A stretch of 40,700 nt of DNA from Burkholderiales bacterium (GCA_019509985.1 JAEKLF010000098.1:1-40700), one strand, 5' to 3'. Shown: positions 7,606-16,426, counted from the first letter of the stretch. Made by a program: numbers and translations. Notes: a model not told the origin generated them from the sequence alone.

Positions 7606-8499
7606 ATGGACCGACTCGACGCGATGCGCCTGTTCGTGCGCATCGTCGAACTGGCCAGCTTCACCAAGGCCGCCGACGAGCTGCAGCTGCCGCGCGCCTC
7701 GGTCAGCCTGGCGCTGCAGCAGCTCGAAGCGCGCCTGGGCGTGCGCCTCTTGAACCGCACGACGCGCCACGTCAGCCCGACGCTGGACGGCCAGGCCTAT
7801 TACCTGCGCTGCCAGCAGATCCTGCAGGACGTGGGCGAGACCGAGGACCTGTTCCGCAGCGCCCAACTCAGCCCCAAGGGCCGCCTGCGCGTGGACATGC
7901 AGGGCACGCAGGCGCAGCGCTTCGTGCTGCCCTACCTCGGCGACTTCCATGCCCGTTACCCCGACGTGGAGCTGGAGATCGGCCTGGGCGACCGCTTCGT
8001 CGACCTCGTGCGCGAGGGCGTGGACTGCGTGCTGCGCTCCGGCGAGCCGCGCGACTCGTCCATGGTGGGCCGGCGCGTTGCGCAGCTGCGCCAGGTCACC
8101 TGCGCCAGCCGCGACTACGTCGCCCGGCGCGGCCTGCCGCTGACGCTGGACGAGTTCGCCACCCACCAGGCCGTCAACTACATCGGCAGCAGCGGCCGCG
8201 TGCTGCCCTTCGATTTCGTCGTCGACGGCGCGGCGCGCAGCCTGACGCTGCCCGGCCCCGTCACCGTCAGCAGCGCGGTCGCCTACGGCGCCTGCTGCCT
8301 GGCGGGCCTGGGCTTCATCCAGGCGCCGCGTTATGCCTTCGAGGTACCGCTGGCCAGCGGCGAGCTGGTCGAGGTCTTCCCCGACTGGCAGCCCGCGCCC
8401 ATGCCGGTCTATGTGCTCTACCCGCATGCCCGCCAGCTGTCGTCGCGGGTGCGCGTCTTCGTCGACTGGCTGGCGGAGCGCATGGCGAGCGCGAGCTGA
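7606..8499 (+). CDS. LysR-family transcriptional regulator
   Basis: A 297-residue LysR protein of normal length. The N-terminal helix-turn-helix (FVRIVELASFTKAADELQLP, ARLGVRLLNRTTR) is followed by the periplasmic-binding-protein-like effector domain (GRLRVDMQG... and LPGPVTVSSAVAYGACCLAGLGFIQAP). It resembles the large betaproteobacterial subgroup that controls adjacent, divergently transcribed oxidoreductases. Target: probably the SDR pair at 5795-7467. Start ATG 7606 has GGGG just upstream. The effector is unknown. Confidence 0.92.
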   Translation: MDRLDAMRLFVRIVELASFTKAADELQLPRASVSLALQQLEARLGVRLLNRTTRHVSPTLDGQAYYLRCQQILQDVGETEDLFRSAQLSPKGRLRVDMQGTQAQRFVLPYLGDFHARYPDVELEIGLGDRFVDLVREGVDCVLRSGEPRDSSMVGRRVAQLRQVTCASRDYVARRGLPLTLDEFATHQAVNYIGSSGRVLPFDFVVDGAARSLTLPGPVTVSSAVAYGACCLAGLGFIQAPRYAFEVPLASGELVEVFPDWQPAPMPVYVLYPHARQLSSRVRVFVDWLAERMASAS

Positions 8500-8558
8500 G
8501 CGACAGGCTGGCGACATGCCGGTCTGCCTACACTGACCCACCCCGCCGGAGCTGCCCG

Positions 8559-9590
8559 ATGCCCAAGACCGCCAAGTCCCCGTTGCTGGTCGCCGCTGCG
8601 GCAGCGCTCATGTCCTTCGGCGCCGCAGCCGGCGACTTCCAGGTGCTGCAGCGCTACAAAATCGGTGGCGAAGGCGGCTGGGACTATCTGAGCTACGACG
8701 CGCCTTCGCACCGCCTCTTCATCGCGCGCGGCCAGCATGTGCAGGTCGTCGACGCACGCAGCGGCAGCGTCGTCGGCGACATCCCCGACACGCCCGGCGT
8801 GCACGGTATCGCGCTGGCGCCCGAGCTGGACAAGGGCTTCACCAGCAACGGCCGCGACAACTCCATCAGCGTCTTCACCGCCAGCAGCCTGAAGACGACG
8901 GCCAGGATCCCTACGCCCCAGGGCGAAAACCCCGACTTCATCGCCTACGACGAGGGCACGAAGCAGGTGCTGGCCTTCAACGGCCGCAGCCACAACGCCA
9001 GCGTCATCGACGCGGTGGCCGACAAGCTCGTCGCCACCATCGCGCTGGCGGGCAAGCCCGAGGCTGCCGTGTCCGACGGGCGCGGCCGGGTCTTCGTCGA
9101 CATCGAGGACAAGAACCAGCTGCAGGCCATCGACCTGAAAACCCACGCCGTCGTCGCGACCTGGCCGCTGGCCGGCTGCGACGAGCCCGCCGGCCTGGCC
9201 ATGGACCGCGCCGCGCGTCGCCTTTTCGTCGGCTGCCACAACAAGACGCTGCTCGTCGTCAATGCCGACACCGGCAAGACCGTCGCCCAGCTGCCCATCG
9301 GCGACGGCGTGGATGCCAACGCTTTCGACGCGGCACGCGGCCTGGTGTTCAGCTCCCAGGGCGATGGCAGCCTGTCCATCATCCGCGCCGCGCCGGCCGA
9401 CCGCTTCACCGTGCAGCAGACCGTCACGACCGCCCGCGGCGCCCGCACGATGGCCTTGAACGCCATCGACCATCAGGTCTATCTGGTCACCGCCGAGTTC
9501 GACGAGCAGCCCGCCGCCGCGGGCGGAACCCGCCCGCGTCGCACGATGAAGCCGGGTTCCTTCACGGTGCTGGTCGTGGGCGAAAAGTAG
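8559..9590 (+). CDS. Periplasmic YncE-like beta-propeller protein
   Basis: A 343-residue protein with a signal peptide (about residues 1-25, SFGAAAGD) and repeated beta-propeller blades. Blade-type motifs recur: HRLFIARGQHVQVVDARSG, VHGIALAPELDKGF, SISVFTASSLKTTARI, LFVGCHNKTLLVVNADTGK. This is the YncE/NHL-type seven-bladed group found in the periplasm, usually as a binding or scaffolding module. Two Cys residues (GCDEPAG and VGCHNK) could form a disulfide. GGAG lies upstream of ATG 8559. It is followed after 14 bases by a VOC protein. No enzymatic role can be assigned. Confidence 0.85.
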   Translation: MPKTAKSPLLVAAAAALMSFGAAAGDFQVLQRYKIGGEGGWDYLSYDAPSHRLFIARGQHVQVVDARSGSVVGDIPDTPGVHGIALAPELDKGFTSNGRDNSISVFTASSLKTTARIPTPQGENPDFIAYDEGTKQVLAFNGRSHNASVIDAVADKLVATIALAGKPEAAVSDGRGRVFVDIEDKNQLQAIDLKTHAVVATWPLAGCDEPAGLAMDRAARRLFVGCHNKTLLVVNADTGKTVAQLPIGDGVDANAFDAARGLVFSSQGDGSLSIIRAAPADRFTVQQTVTTARGARTMALNAIDHQVYLVTAEFDEQPAAAGGTRPRRTMKPGSFTVLVVGEK

Positions 9591-9604
9591 CTGAAAGGAC
9601 GGAC

Positions 9605-10015
9605 ATGCCAGCGAATCGTTCCATCCCCGACGCCGTCGTGCTGCCCGAGCTGGCTTACCCGGACGTCAATGCCGCAGCCGACTGGCTATGCCGCGCCTTC
9701 GGCTTCACGGTACGGCTGCGCATTGGCGACCATCGCGTGCAGTTGACGGTGCCGGGCGGCGGCGCGCTGGTCGTCAAGCAGGGTGAGGCGTCACCCGAGA
9801 CCTGTTCATCTCATTCGGTCATGGTCCGCGTCGAAGAGGTGGACGTCCACCAGGCCCGCGCGCTGGCGGCCGGCGCCGTCGTGTCCGGTCCGCCTACGAC
9901 TTATCCCTACGGCGAGCGCCAGTACGGCGTGCGCGACTTCGCGGGCCATGCCTGGGTGTTCACGCAGACGGTGGCGGACGTGGACCCGGCCAGTTGGGGC
10001 GGCGTCGCGGGCTGA
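9605..10015 (+). CDS. VOC-superfamily (glyoxalase-like) protein
   Basis: A 136-residue vicinal-oxygen-chelate fold. ELAYPDVNAAADWLCRAFGFTV is the beta-alpha start of the first module, and YPYGERQYGVRDFAGHAWVFTQ is the end of the second, typical of bleomycin-resistance/glyoxalase paralogues. AAAGGAC precedes ATG 9605. VOC proteins act as metal-dependent lyases or dioxygenases or simply bind ligands; the metal residues cannot be assigned by eye. Probably co-transcribed with the beta-propeller gene. Confidence 0.85.
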   Translation: MPANRSIPDAVVLPELAYPDVNAAADWLCRAFGFTVRLRIGDHRVQLTVPGGGALVVKQGEASPETCSSHSVMVRVEEVDVHQARALAAGAVVSGPPTTYPYGERQYGVRDFAGHAWVFTQTVADVDPASWGGVAG

Positions 10016-10037
10016 AGCGAGCGGGCGTCGGCCGTGT

Positions 10038-11165
10038 TCAGTCCAGCGGCCAGGGCATGGCCTTGGGCATCTTGCTCGCGTCCTCCGGCTCGGCGGGTTG
10101 GGGCCGTGCACGTTCGGGCGCATCGGCCTCGCGCCACCACGGCTTGGCCGGTTCACCCTTCGCCGGTTCGACCGCTTCGCCCAGGCGCGGCATCAACAGC
10201 TGCGCGCCCTGCTTCGGCCCGAGCTCCAGTAGCGTCTCGGCCGGTGCGTCCCAGTCGTGCAGGGCTAGCGAGAAGGTGCCCCAGTGCACCGGCAGGAAGG
10301 CGCCGCCGCCCAGCAGCTGGTGGGCCTTCAGCGCGTTTTCCGGGCCGAGGTGGATGTCGCCCCAGGACGGGTGGAAGGCGCCCACTTCCAGCATGACGAG
10401 ATCGAAGGGCCCGAAGCGCTCGCGGATGGCCGCGTACTCGCTCGTCAGCCCCGTGTCGCCGCTGAAGAAGACGCGGTGCCTGGGCGACTCGATGACGATG
10501 GACGACCACAGCGTGGCGTTGCGGTCGGTCAGCGAGCGGCCCGAGAAATGCTGCGACGGCGCTGCGTGGATGCGCAGTTCCGCGTTCGGCGCCTGCCAGT
10601 GCTCCCACCAGTCCAGCTCGACGATGCGTTCGGGCGGCACGCCCCAGGCCTGCAGGTGGGCCCCCACGCCGAGCGAGGTGATGAAGGGCACGTCCTGCAG
10701 CGTCACCAGCTCCTTGATCGTCGGGTAGTCGAGGTGGTCGTAGTGGTCGTGCGAGATGACGACGGCGTCCAGCTTGGGCAGGGCCTTCAGCGCCAGCGGC
10801 ACGGGCTGGAAGCGCTTGGGGCCGGCCAGCTGCGTCGGCGAGGCGCGCTTGCCCCAGACCGGGTCGGTCAGCACGCGCAGGCCGTCGATCTCGATCAGCA
10901 CCGTCGAATGGCCCAGCCAGGTCGCGCGCAGGCCGGTGTCGCTGGGCTTGCGCCAGGCGTCCAGCGGGTTGGCGGACGGCAGCGGGCCGGCCGGTGTGCG
11001 ACGGCCGTCGGCGCAGATGAAGTCGCCCAACGAAGGCCGCTCCGTGCTGTCGCGCAGCCCGGGCTGGATGGGATGGACGTTGCGGAAACCCTCGCCGCCC
11101 CAGCGTGGCGAGGCCTGCATGCGTTCGAGACGGAGGCCGGAGGCGCGTTTGCCGAGAGATTTCAT
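10038..11165 (-). CDS. MBL-fold metallo-hydrolase (UlaG/NAPE-PLD-like)
   Basis: A 375-residue metallo-beta-lactamase-fold hydrolase. WLGHSTVLIEIDGLRVLTDPV starts the fold, VVISHDHYDHLD is the HxHxDH metal site, SGDTGL supplies the bridging Asp, and LPVHWGTFSLALHDWDAP a further His. The layout matches UlaG/NAPE-PLD-like phosphodiesterases or lactonases. A C-terminal Pro/Glu/Arg tail is extra. No Shine-Dalgarno precedes ATG 11165, but it overlaps the YkgJ stop by 4 bases, so translational coupling is likely. The substrate is unknown. Confidence 0.88.
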   Translation of the reverse strand: MKSLGKRASGLRLERMQASPRWGGEGFRNVHPIQPGLRDSTERPSLGDFICADGRRTPAGPLPSANPLDAWRKPSDTGLRATWLGHSTVLIEIDGLRVLTDPVWGKRASPTQLAGPKRFQPVPLALKALPKLDAVVISHDHYDHLDYPTIKELVTLQDVPFITSLGVGAHLQAWGVPPERIVELDWWEHWQAPNAELRIHAAPSQHFSGRSLTDRNATLWSSIVIESPRHRVFFSGDTGLTSEYAAIRERFGPFDLVMLEVGAFHPSWGDIHLGPENALKAHQLLGGGAFLPVHWGTFSLALHDWDAPAETLLELGPKQGAQLLMPRLGEAVEPAKGEPAKPWWREADAPERARPQPAEPEDASKMPKAMPWPLD

Positions 11166-11521
11166 GGCAACAGGTGTTGGGGCGGATCTGCGGAGATGGT
11201 TCCGTGGCGCCGGCTTTCAAGCCCATGGGCGGCGCGCGCCTTCAGGCATTGGCTGTCGCCGGGCTGCACGCTGCGGCAGGTGCTGGAGCGCCGGGCGTAG
11301 ATGCCACAGGCCACCGCCCGGCCCACCTCCCCGTTCAGCGCGATGCAGCGCACCGGCCGTGTCTCGGTGCCGGCCATGCAGCGGTGCTGGGGGCTGACCT
11401 GCCGCGTCAGCGCCACGGGCACGGTGCCGCCCGGCGCGTCGTCGGCCTCTGCCCAGTAGAAGGACACGCGGAACACGGCGCAGCAGGCCCCGCAGCGCTG
11501 GCAATCGAGCTCGTCGCCCAT
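11162..11521 (-). CDS. YkgJ-family cysteine-cluster protein
   Basis: A 119-residue protein with the YkgJ/Fe-S or zinc cluster signature: DCQRCGACC near the N-terminus, then CMAG, RCIAL, ACGIYARRSSTCR and QCL. The Cys spacing is that of UPF0153/YkgJ proteins, presumed to bind an Fe-S cluster or zinc. ATG 11521 is the first Met before the Cys motif. It follows the RidA stop by 11 bases and its TGA overlaps the MBL start. Biochemical role unknown. Confidence 0.85.
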   Translation of the reverse strand: MGDELDCQRCGACCAVFRVSFYWAEADDAPGGTVPVALTRQVSPQHRCMAGTETRPVRCIALNGEVGRAVACGIYARRSSTCRSVQPGDSQCLKARAAHGLESRRHGTISADPPQHLLP

Positions 11522-11532
11522 GCCGGCCTGCG

Positions 11533-11913
11533 TCAGGCCTCGGCAATCGCCGCGATCGACACCTTCAGCCCCGGCACGCGTGCCGGCAGCTTGGCGCCCT
11601 GGCGCGCCGGCGGATTGGCCGGGAACCAGCGCAGGTATTCCTCGTTCATGCCGGCGAAGTCGTCTTCGTCCGCGAGCACGATGGTCACGCTGACGATCTT
11701 GTCCATCGCGCTGCCGGCGGCCTCCAGGATGGCGGCGATGTTGGTCAGGCATTGGCGCGTCTGCTCCTGCACGGTGCTGCCGACGAACTGGCCGGTCTCG
11801 GGGTCGGTCGGCGCCGTGCCGGAGACGAAGACCAGGCCCGCGGCCCTGACGGCCTGGCTGTACATCGGCGGCGGCTTGGCGGCCTTGGGGGTGTAGATGA
11901 TGTCGCGGGGCAT
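11533..11913 (-). CDS. RidA-family protein
   Basis: A 126-residue RidA/YjgF/Rid-family protein. The N-terminal AVRAAGLVFVSGTAPTDPETG and the C-terminal AKLPARVPGLKVSIAAIAEA fit the family, with the trimer-forming core between. RidA hydrolyses reactive enamines and imines from PLP enzymes; the catalytic Arg expected near the C-terminus (about 105) can be read as RVPG, so activity is possible but unproven. A strong AGGAGG precedes ATG 11913. Second gene of the cupin-RidA-YkgJ-MBL operon. Confidence 0.88.
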   Translation of the reverse strand: MPRDIIYTPKAAKPPPMYSQAVRAAGLVFVSGTAPTDPETGQFVGSTVQEQTRQCLTNIAAILEAAGSAMDKIVSVTIVLADEDDFAGMNEEYLRWFPANPPARQGAKLPARVPGLKVSIAAIAEA

Positions 11914-11928
11914 GCTGCCTCCTGAAGT

Positions 11929-12309
11929 TCAGACCGGCCGGTGCTGCGTGCCCGCGCCCATCGTGATGAAAAACATGCGGCTGGGCTGGAACACCTTGGC
12001 CGTGTGCCACACGCCGCGCGGCACGACGACCGCGCCGCGGCCGGTGATGCGCTGGGCCACGACGCCTTCGACGGTCTCCAGCTGGAACTCGATGTCACCC
12101 TGCAGCAGGTAGACGAACTCCTCGCCGTCGGGGTGCATCTCCCAGCTGCCCCAGTCACCATCGCAGGCGAACTCGGACACCAGCCAGTCATGGCCCAGCG
12201 CGTCCAGGGCTTCCTGCGGCTGCGACCAGAACTCGCGGCCGCCCGGCTGCTGGAGGATGCCGCCGCGACTGTCGAGCAGGGCATAGATGGCTTCGGGCAG
12301 GAACTTCAT
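11929..12309 (-). CDS. Cupin-domain protein
   Basis: A 126-residue single-domain cupin. WEMHPDGEEFVYLLQGDIEFQLE supplies the first motif (His and Glu) and VVVPRGVWHTAKV the second motif with His, the usual metal set of cupin dioxygenases or binding proteins. ATG 12309 has GGAGGTG just upstream; a longer upstream frame is rejected. It is the first gene of the four-gene minus-strand operon. Substrate unknown. Confidence 0.88.
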   Translation of the reverse strand: MKFLPEAIYALLDSRGGILQQPGGREFWSQPQEALDALGHDWLVSEFACDGDWGSWEMHPDGEEFVYLLQGDIEFQLETVEGVVAQRITGRGAVVVPRGVWHTAKVFQPSRMFFITMGAGTQHRPV

Positions 12310-12434
12310 CGCACCTCCAGGTCGTCGGGCCGATTGTGCGGGGCGGGCGTGACGGATGCCGCATGCCGCCGGTATTGAAATGCGTCGCGGCGTCGGCATC
12401 TGGAGTTCAACCCCCTCTGCCACCGGGTGTCCGA

Positions 12435-12758
12435 ATGCCCTCAGTCATCAAGCTCTCCGTCCCGTCCAAACTGCTGTCCCTGGCGCGCCTGGCGCATCTG
12501 CTGCAGGCCCTCGAAGGCCAGGGCCGCGCGGCTGACCCGCACCAATATCAGCTGCTGGTTGGCAAGCTCGCGGCGTCGCTCAATGAACACCAGGGCCACG
12601 AGGCGCTGCCGGCGCTGCTGGACCATTTCCCCGCTGCGGCCGAGGTCTACGAGAACCTGCAGTACGCCCACGCCGGGCTGTGCCGGGCGCCGCTGGAGAT
12701 GTCGCTGAACTCGGAGCTGGCGGCGCGGGAGCTGCTGGGCCGCGTGCGGCGCGGGTGA
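12435..12758 (+). CDS. Small helical hypothetical protein
   Basis: A 107-residue protein, mostly predicted helix (KLLSLARLAHLLQALEGQG, QYQLLVGKLAASLNEHQGHEALPALLDHF), with no signal peptide or Cys. I do not recognise the family. ATG 12435 is used because the sequence then reads as a soluble acidic/leucine-rich protein with ordinary codon use; no strong ribosome site is seen. It faces the minus-strand operon ending at 12775. Confidence 0.55.
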   Translation: MPSVIKLSVPSKLLSLARLAHLLQALEGQGRAADPHQYQLLVGKLAASLNEHQGHEALPALLDHFPAAAEVYENLQYAHAGLCRAPLEMSLNSELAARELLGRVRRG

Positions 12759-12774
12759 CGACGACCGCGTCAAA

Positions 12775-13629
12775 TCAGCGCCTATATGTGGCGCGCAGTC
12801 GCTTCTCGTCGTTCTCGGGCAGTTGATTGAGTGCCGCGCCGCGCGGCAGCAGCATGCGGAGCTTGCGGGTTCGCAGGTCGAGCTCCGCCACGTACTGTCG
12901 CATCCCGATATAGAGGGTGCGCGAGTCGGCCGTCAAGGCGGCCGACTGTGGATACAGCCCTTCCCAAGGCGCGTTCTCAAGCAGCGCGGTTGGCCTGTTG
13001 AGGCCTTCAATGGCAACCACGGCATGGGACAGCACGACCAAGGTCGGACCGTACGGCACCTGAGCCACGGCGTACGGTGCGGAGGTCAGCGTCAAGGCCG
13101 TCTGGGCCTGCCAGCGTCTCTGAGGGTTTGTTCTCGTGATGCGGATGATCGATCCTCTGGCGAGCCCAAGGTGATCGAGACCTTCGATGGCTGCCCACTC
13201 ACCGGCGTACCTGAAGAATTCGACCACTTGGTGCTCGGAGATCTTGTAGTGGCTTCGGCCGTCAAGGCTGAACCAGTACAGCGCTGCGCCAAACTCCCCC
13301 TGGTTGAAACCCACGAGCCAGCCGTCATCCACGCGGGCGAGCCGCGAGGCGCCGCGGAAGCTGTCGGCCTCGGGTACGAAGGCTGGGCGCGCGATGTATT
13401 GGTCCGAATCTGACGTCCTCGCGCAAATCCGCCCTTTGACGGGGAAGACCAGCCACTCAAGCGGAGAGTGATTGGACGCATAGAACCAGACCATGCGCGA
13501 TGCGACATCCGTGCGCGAAGGAAACCTCACTTCACTCGACTCCGCCAGGTCGTGCGGGCAATCCACGGGACTGGCGCTGATAGCCGACATGACGCCGAGC
13601 AATAGGGTCAGGGTGAACAAGCGTCGCAT
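12775..13629 (-). CDS. Secreted hypothetical protein after the histidine kinase gene
   Basis: A 284-residue protein with a clear signal peptide (RRLFTLTLLLGVMSAISASP, cleavage after ASA or SAS), then beta-rich sequence with Trp/Tyr-rich repeats (YWFSLDGRSHYKIS, SRTLYIGMRQYVAELDLRTRK). I do not recognise the family; the blade-like spacing would suit a propeller or an extracellular sensor partner, which is guesswork. It starts 11 bases after the kinase stop and is on the same strand, so probably co-transcribed. Local GC is lower than in the kinase. Confidence 0.7.
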   Translation of the reverse strand: MRRLFTLTLLLGVMSAISASPVDCPHDLAESSEVRFPSRTDVASRMVWFYASNHSPLEWLVFPVKGRICARTSDSDQYIARPAFVPEADSFRGASRLARVDDGWLVGFNQGEFGAALYWFSLDGRSHYKISEHQVVEFFRYAGEWAAIEGLDHLGLARGSIIRITRTNPQRRWQAQTALTLTSAPYAVAQVPYGPTLVVLSHAVVAIEGLNRPTALLENAPWEGLYPQSAALTADSRTLYIGMRQYVAELDLRTRKLRMLLPRGAALNQLPENDEKRLRATYRR

Positions 13630-13640
13630 GGTCCGATCCC

Positions 13641-15728
13641 TCACGAACTTTCTTCTGACCGCCTCAGCCCGATCGCGAAGACGACGCCATCGTCGACATT
13701 GCGCGCCGCAATGCTCCCGCCCATCTTGGCCAGATAGGTCTTGGCGACGAACAGTCCCTGGCCCCGGCGTACGCCGTTCTCCGGCTGCGCATCGCTGACG
13801 CCGTAGTCGAAGATGCGCGCCAGCTGCTCGTCGGCGATCTGCGGGCCCAGGTTGTGCACGTCCACGACCGCCAGCTCGGCGTCGACGTGCAGCGCCAGCG
13901 TGATGGGCGAGCCCGGCACGCGGTAGCGGTCGGCATTCGTCAGCACATGCGTGATGGCGTCCTCCAGCGGGTATTCGTCGGCCTGTACCCAGACGGGCTC
14001 GGCGGCCGGCGCGTAGGCCACGTCGGCGATGCCGGCGTAGGCCGCGTTCTCGGCCACGCCGCGCAGGAAGGCGTCCAGGTCCAGCCGACCCGTGACGAGC
14101 GTCGCGGCAGCCAGCGCCTCGCTCGGTGAAGCCTGGCCGTAGAGCACCTTCACGGCCTGCTGCATGCGTTGCACGTAGCGCCGGCTGGGGTCGGTATCGG
14201 CTGCATGCAGCAGCATCAGCGACTGCAGCGGCGACATGATCTCGTGGCCCACGGCATGCCACTGGTCGTGCTCGCGCTCGGCGCGCAACTGCTCGCGGCG
14301 CAGGCTGTCCTTCACTTGTTGCAGCAGGTCGGCGAGGCTGCCCGCCAGGATGCCTAGCTCGTCGCGGCCGCGCAGGTCGGCAACATCCAGCGTGCCCAAC
14401 TCGAAGCGCTCGGGCTTCTGCAGCTGGTGCGACAGCGCCGCGGCGCGCTTGGTCAGCACGGCCACGCGTCGGATCAGACCCATCTCGATGATGAGCCAGG
14501 CCAGCGCGATGGCCGCGAGCATCGCGCCCACCGGCCAGGCCAGACGCGCGGCGCTGGCGCTCAAAGACCGGTCCAACCCCTGCAGGCCGCCCGTCAGCGT
14601 GACCCCGAAACGGCCGGCAGGCGTGGCGATGGTGTCGTGCGCCGACAGCTGCTGCGGCGTGGCCGGCGCGGGCAGGCGCTGGATCAGCGCGGTCAGCCAG
14701 GGCGAGGGCGGCGCACCGGCTTCGTCGGCGCCGCGCAGCGTCGCGACCTCGGTGGTGCCGTGCTGGATCGTCAGCGTCTCACCCGGCGCAAGTGCAGTGG
14801 CCAGGCGCGCCAGCGACAGCGGCGGCTGCGCGCCGGGTGTGGCGCTGTCGAACAAGGTCGTGCCACCCGGCCCGAGCAGCGCGAGCTGCAGACCGGTGCG
14901 GGACAGGTCGGCGGGCGGCCACTGCGGCCCGCCGGGGCGGAACAGCGCCTCGCGGAAGGCCTCGACCGGCAGGCGGATGGAGATCGTCGTGCGGCGCGGG
15001 CAGCCTGCCGCGCTCGCGGGCTCGGCCGTAATGCACGGCCCTTCGCGCCAGACCCAGCCGCGGAAGTCGCGCGCCGGCCGGGCGCGGCGCGGCAGCGTCG
15101 TCGTGTCCTTGCTGTCCATCGCAAAGCCGGCCAGCTGGCCGCGCTGTGCATCCAGTGCTTCCACGGGCGCGAGCCAGTGCTGCACCTCGTCACCGTGCTT
15201 CAGGCTCACGCGCACGCGGTGCACGTCGGCCAGGTCCGTCGCGCCGCGCTCGCGGGCCAGCAGCGGCGGCACGTCCAGGCTGGCGACGAGGTAGACGAAG
15301 CCGCCCGCATAGGCATTGCTGCCCACCGCCGCGCACAGGCTGGCGCCGCCCGGGTATTGCAGCGCGCAGCCGGCCATCTCGACGGCGCGCTGTGCCTTGG
15401 TGGCGTCGTCGAAATCGATGGCCGCGAAGGGCAGCACCAGCGGCGCCACCCAGCCGGGCTCGACCTGCGCCGGCTCGGGGTTCAGCAGCGCGAGCTGGCC
15501 CGAAGGATGGCGCAGCTGCGCGACGATCTCGGCCAGCGATTTGCGAAAGCCCTGTTCGTAGCGCTGCGCGTTGCGCTGGCGCTCCTCGTTCAGCAGCGCC
15601 ACGGCAAGGGCCAGCGTGGCCAGCGCCAGCAGCACGAAGACGAGGTGGAAGACGATGCGGTTGCGGAATGCCGCCACGCCCAGGCGCGGCATGTCGGGCA
15701 GTGGGAAATCGACGCGGCCGAGCCTCAT
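13641..15728 (-). CDS. Membrane-bound sensor histidine kinase
   Basis: A 695-residue kinase. The first membrane helix is near residues 26-47, a large periplasmic sensor domain follows, then a second helix (WPVGAMLAAIALAWLIIEMGL) and a HAMP-like linker. The H-box GHEIMSPLQ has the phospho-His near 495; the N-box NADRY is about 100 residues later, and GQGLFVAKTYLAKMGG closes the ATP lid. The G1 box reads VDVHNLGPQI instead of DxGxG, a known variant of the adenine-contact site. ATG 15728 overlaps the response regulator stop by 3 bases. The ligand is not evident. Confidence 0.9.
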   Translation of the reverse strand: MRLGRVDFPLPDMPRLGVAAFRNRIVFHLVFVLLALATLALAVALLNEERQRNAQRYEQGFRKSLAEIVAQLRHPSGQLALLNPEPAQVEPGWVAPLVLPFAAIDFDDATKAQRAVEMAGCALQYPGGASLCAAVGSNAYAGGFVYLVASLDVPPLLARERGATDLADVHRVRVSLKHGDEVQHWLAPVEALDAQRGQLAGFAMDSKDTTTLPRRARPARDFRGWVWREGPCITAEPASAAGCPRRTTISIRLPVEAFREALFRPGGPQWPPADLSRTGLQLALLGPGGTTLFDSATPGAQPPLSLARLATALAPGETLTIQHGTTEVATLRGADEAGAPPSPWLTALIQRLPAPATPQQLSAHDTIATPAGRFGVTLTGGLQGLDRSLSASAARLAWPVGAMLAAIALAWLIIEMGLIRRVAVLTKRAAALSHQLQKPERFELGTLDVADLRGRDELGILAGSLADLLQQVKDSLRREQLRAEREHDQWHAVGHEIMSPLQSLMLLHAADTDPSRRYVQRMQQAVKVLYGQASPSEALAAATLVTGRLDLDAFLRGVAENAAYAGIADVAYAPAAEPVWVQADEYPLEDAITHVLTNADRYRVPGSPITLALHVDAELAVVDVHNLGPQIADEQLARIFDYGVSDAQPENGVRRGQGLFVAKTYLAKMGGSIAARNVDDGVVFAIGLRRSEESS

Positions 15729-16426
15729 CCGCCGGTCCAGCGGAAACCACGCATCGGGATGTTCTCGATGCCGTCGAACGCCGGGTCCACGTCGCGGAAG
15801 GCGTCGCGGATGGTGGCCACATGCTTGCGGACGTTGTCGCGGTTGCGGCCGCTCTTCACCACGTCGAACAGGTCCTCGTAGCTGACCACCTCGCCGGTGC
15901 GCGCATGCAGCGTCGCGAGGATGCGCTGGGCCGTCAGCGGCAGGTTGATGCGCTGGCCCCGCCATATCGGCGTGCGCTGCCACAGCGGGTCGAGCTGCAG
16001 GCTGTCATCCGTTGCTTTCGTTGCGGCCTTGGGCGCTGGTTCACGCAGCCGCGCGGTGCGCAGGATGTCCAGGAAAGTCTCGACGAACTCGGCCTCGTCG
16101 AAGGTCGTCTTCTGCAAGTAGTCCCAGGCGTCCAGCGCCTTCATGATGCTGCGGTAGATGGCCGCCGGCATGGCCGAAACGACCAGCACCGGCGTGCCCA
16201 GCCCCTGCTTGTTGATTTCGTTGATGAGCGCCACGCCGGCATTGCGTTCGCGGCCCAGCTCGATGTCCAGCACGACGAGGTCATAGCGCTCGCGATGCAG
16301 GGCGGCTTCGGCCGCGTCGCGGTCGAACCATTGGTCGACGCTCAGCTCCGGGCGGGCGGCACGGATCCAGCCGGCCAGCTGCTCGCTGGTGGTGGGATCG
16401 TCTTCGATGACGGCGATGCGGGGCAT
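15725..16426 (-). CDS. Response regulator, OmpR-like DNA-binding domain
   Basis: A 233-residue two-component regulator. The receiver has acidic EDD at 8-10, phospho-acceptor Asp54 (VVLDIEL), Ser84 and Lys106 (YLQK). The C-terminal half (INLPLTAQRILATLHARTGEVVSYEDLFDVV and NVRKHVATIRDAFRD) is a winged helix resembling the OmpR/PhoB effector but with a divergent recognition region. ATG 16426 is preferred; a TTG at 16450 is possible. Partner of the kinase at 13641. No operator identified. Confidence 0.88.
   Translation of the reverse strand: MPRIAVIEDDPTTSEQLAGWIRAARPELSVDQWFDRDAAEAALHRERYDLVVLDIELGRERNAGVALINEINKQGLGTPVLVVSAMPAAIYRSIMKALDAWDYLQKTTFDEAEFVETFLDILRTARLREPAPKAATKATDDSLQLDPLWQRTPIWRGQRINLPLTAQRILATLHARTGEVVSYEDLFDVVKSGRNRDNVRKHVATIRDAFRDVDPAFDGIENIPMRGFRWTGG

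Noticed and set aside
7468..8541. Long minus-strand open frame (over 350 residues upstream of the SDR start at 7467)
   Set aside because: Antisense to the clear LysR gene; its composition (Ala/Gly/Val/His-rich, no domain) is a high-GC shadow, and the SDR has its own ribosome site.
12427..12708. Alternative frame in the small hypothetical gene
   Set aside because: Arg/Ser/Cys-rich with no domain; the 12435 frame has normal amino-acid composition.
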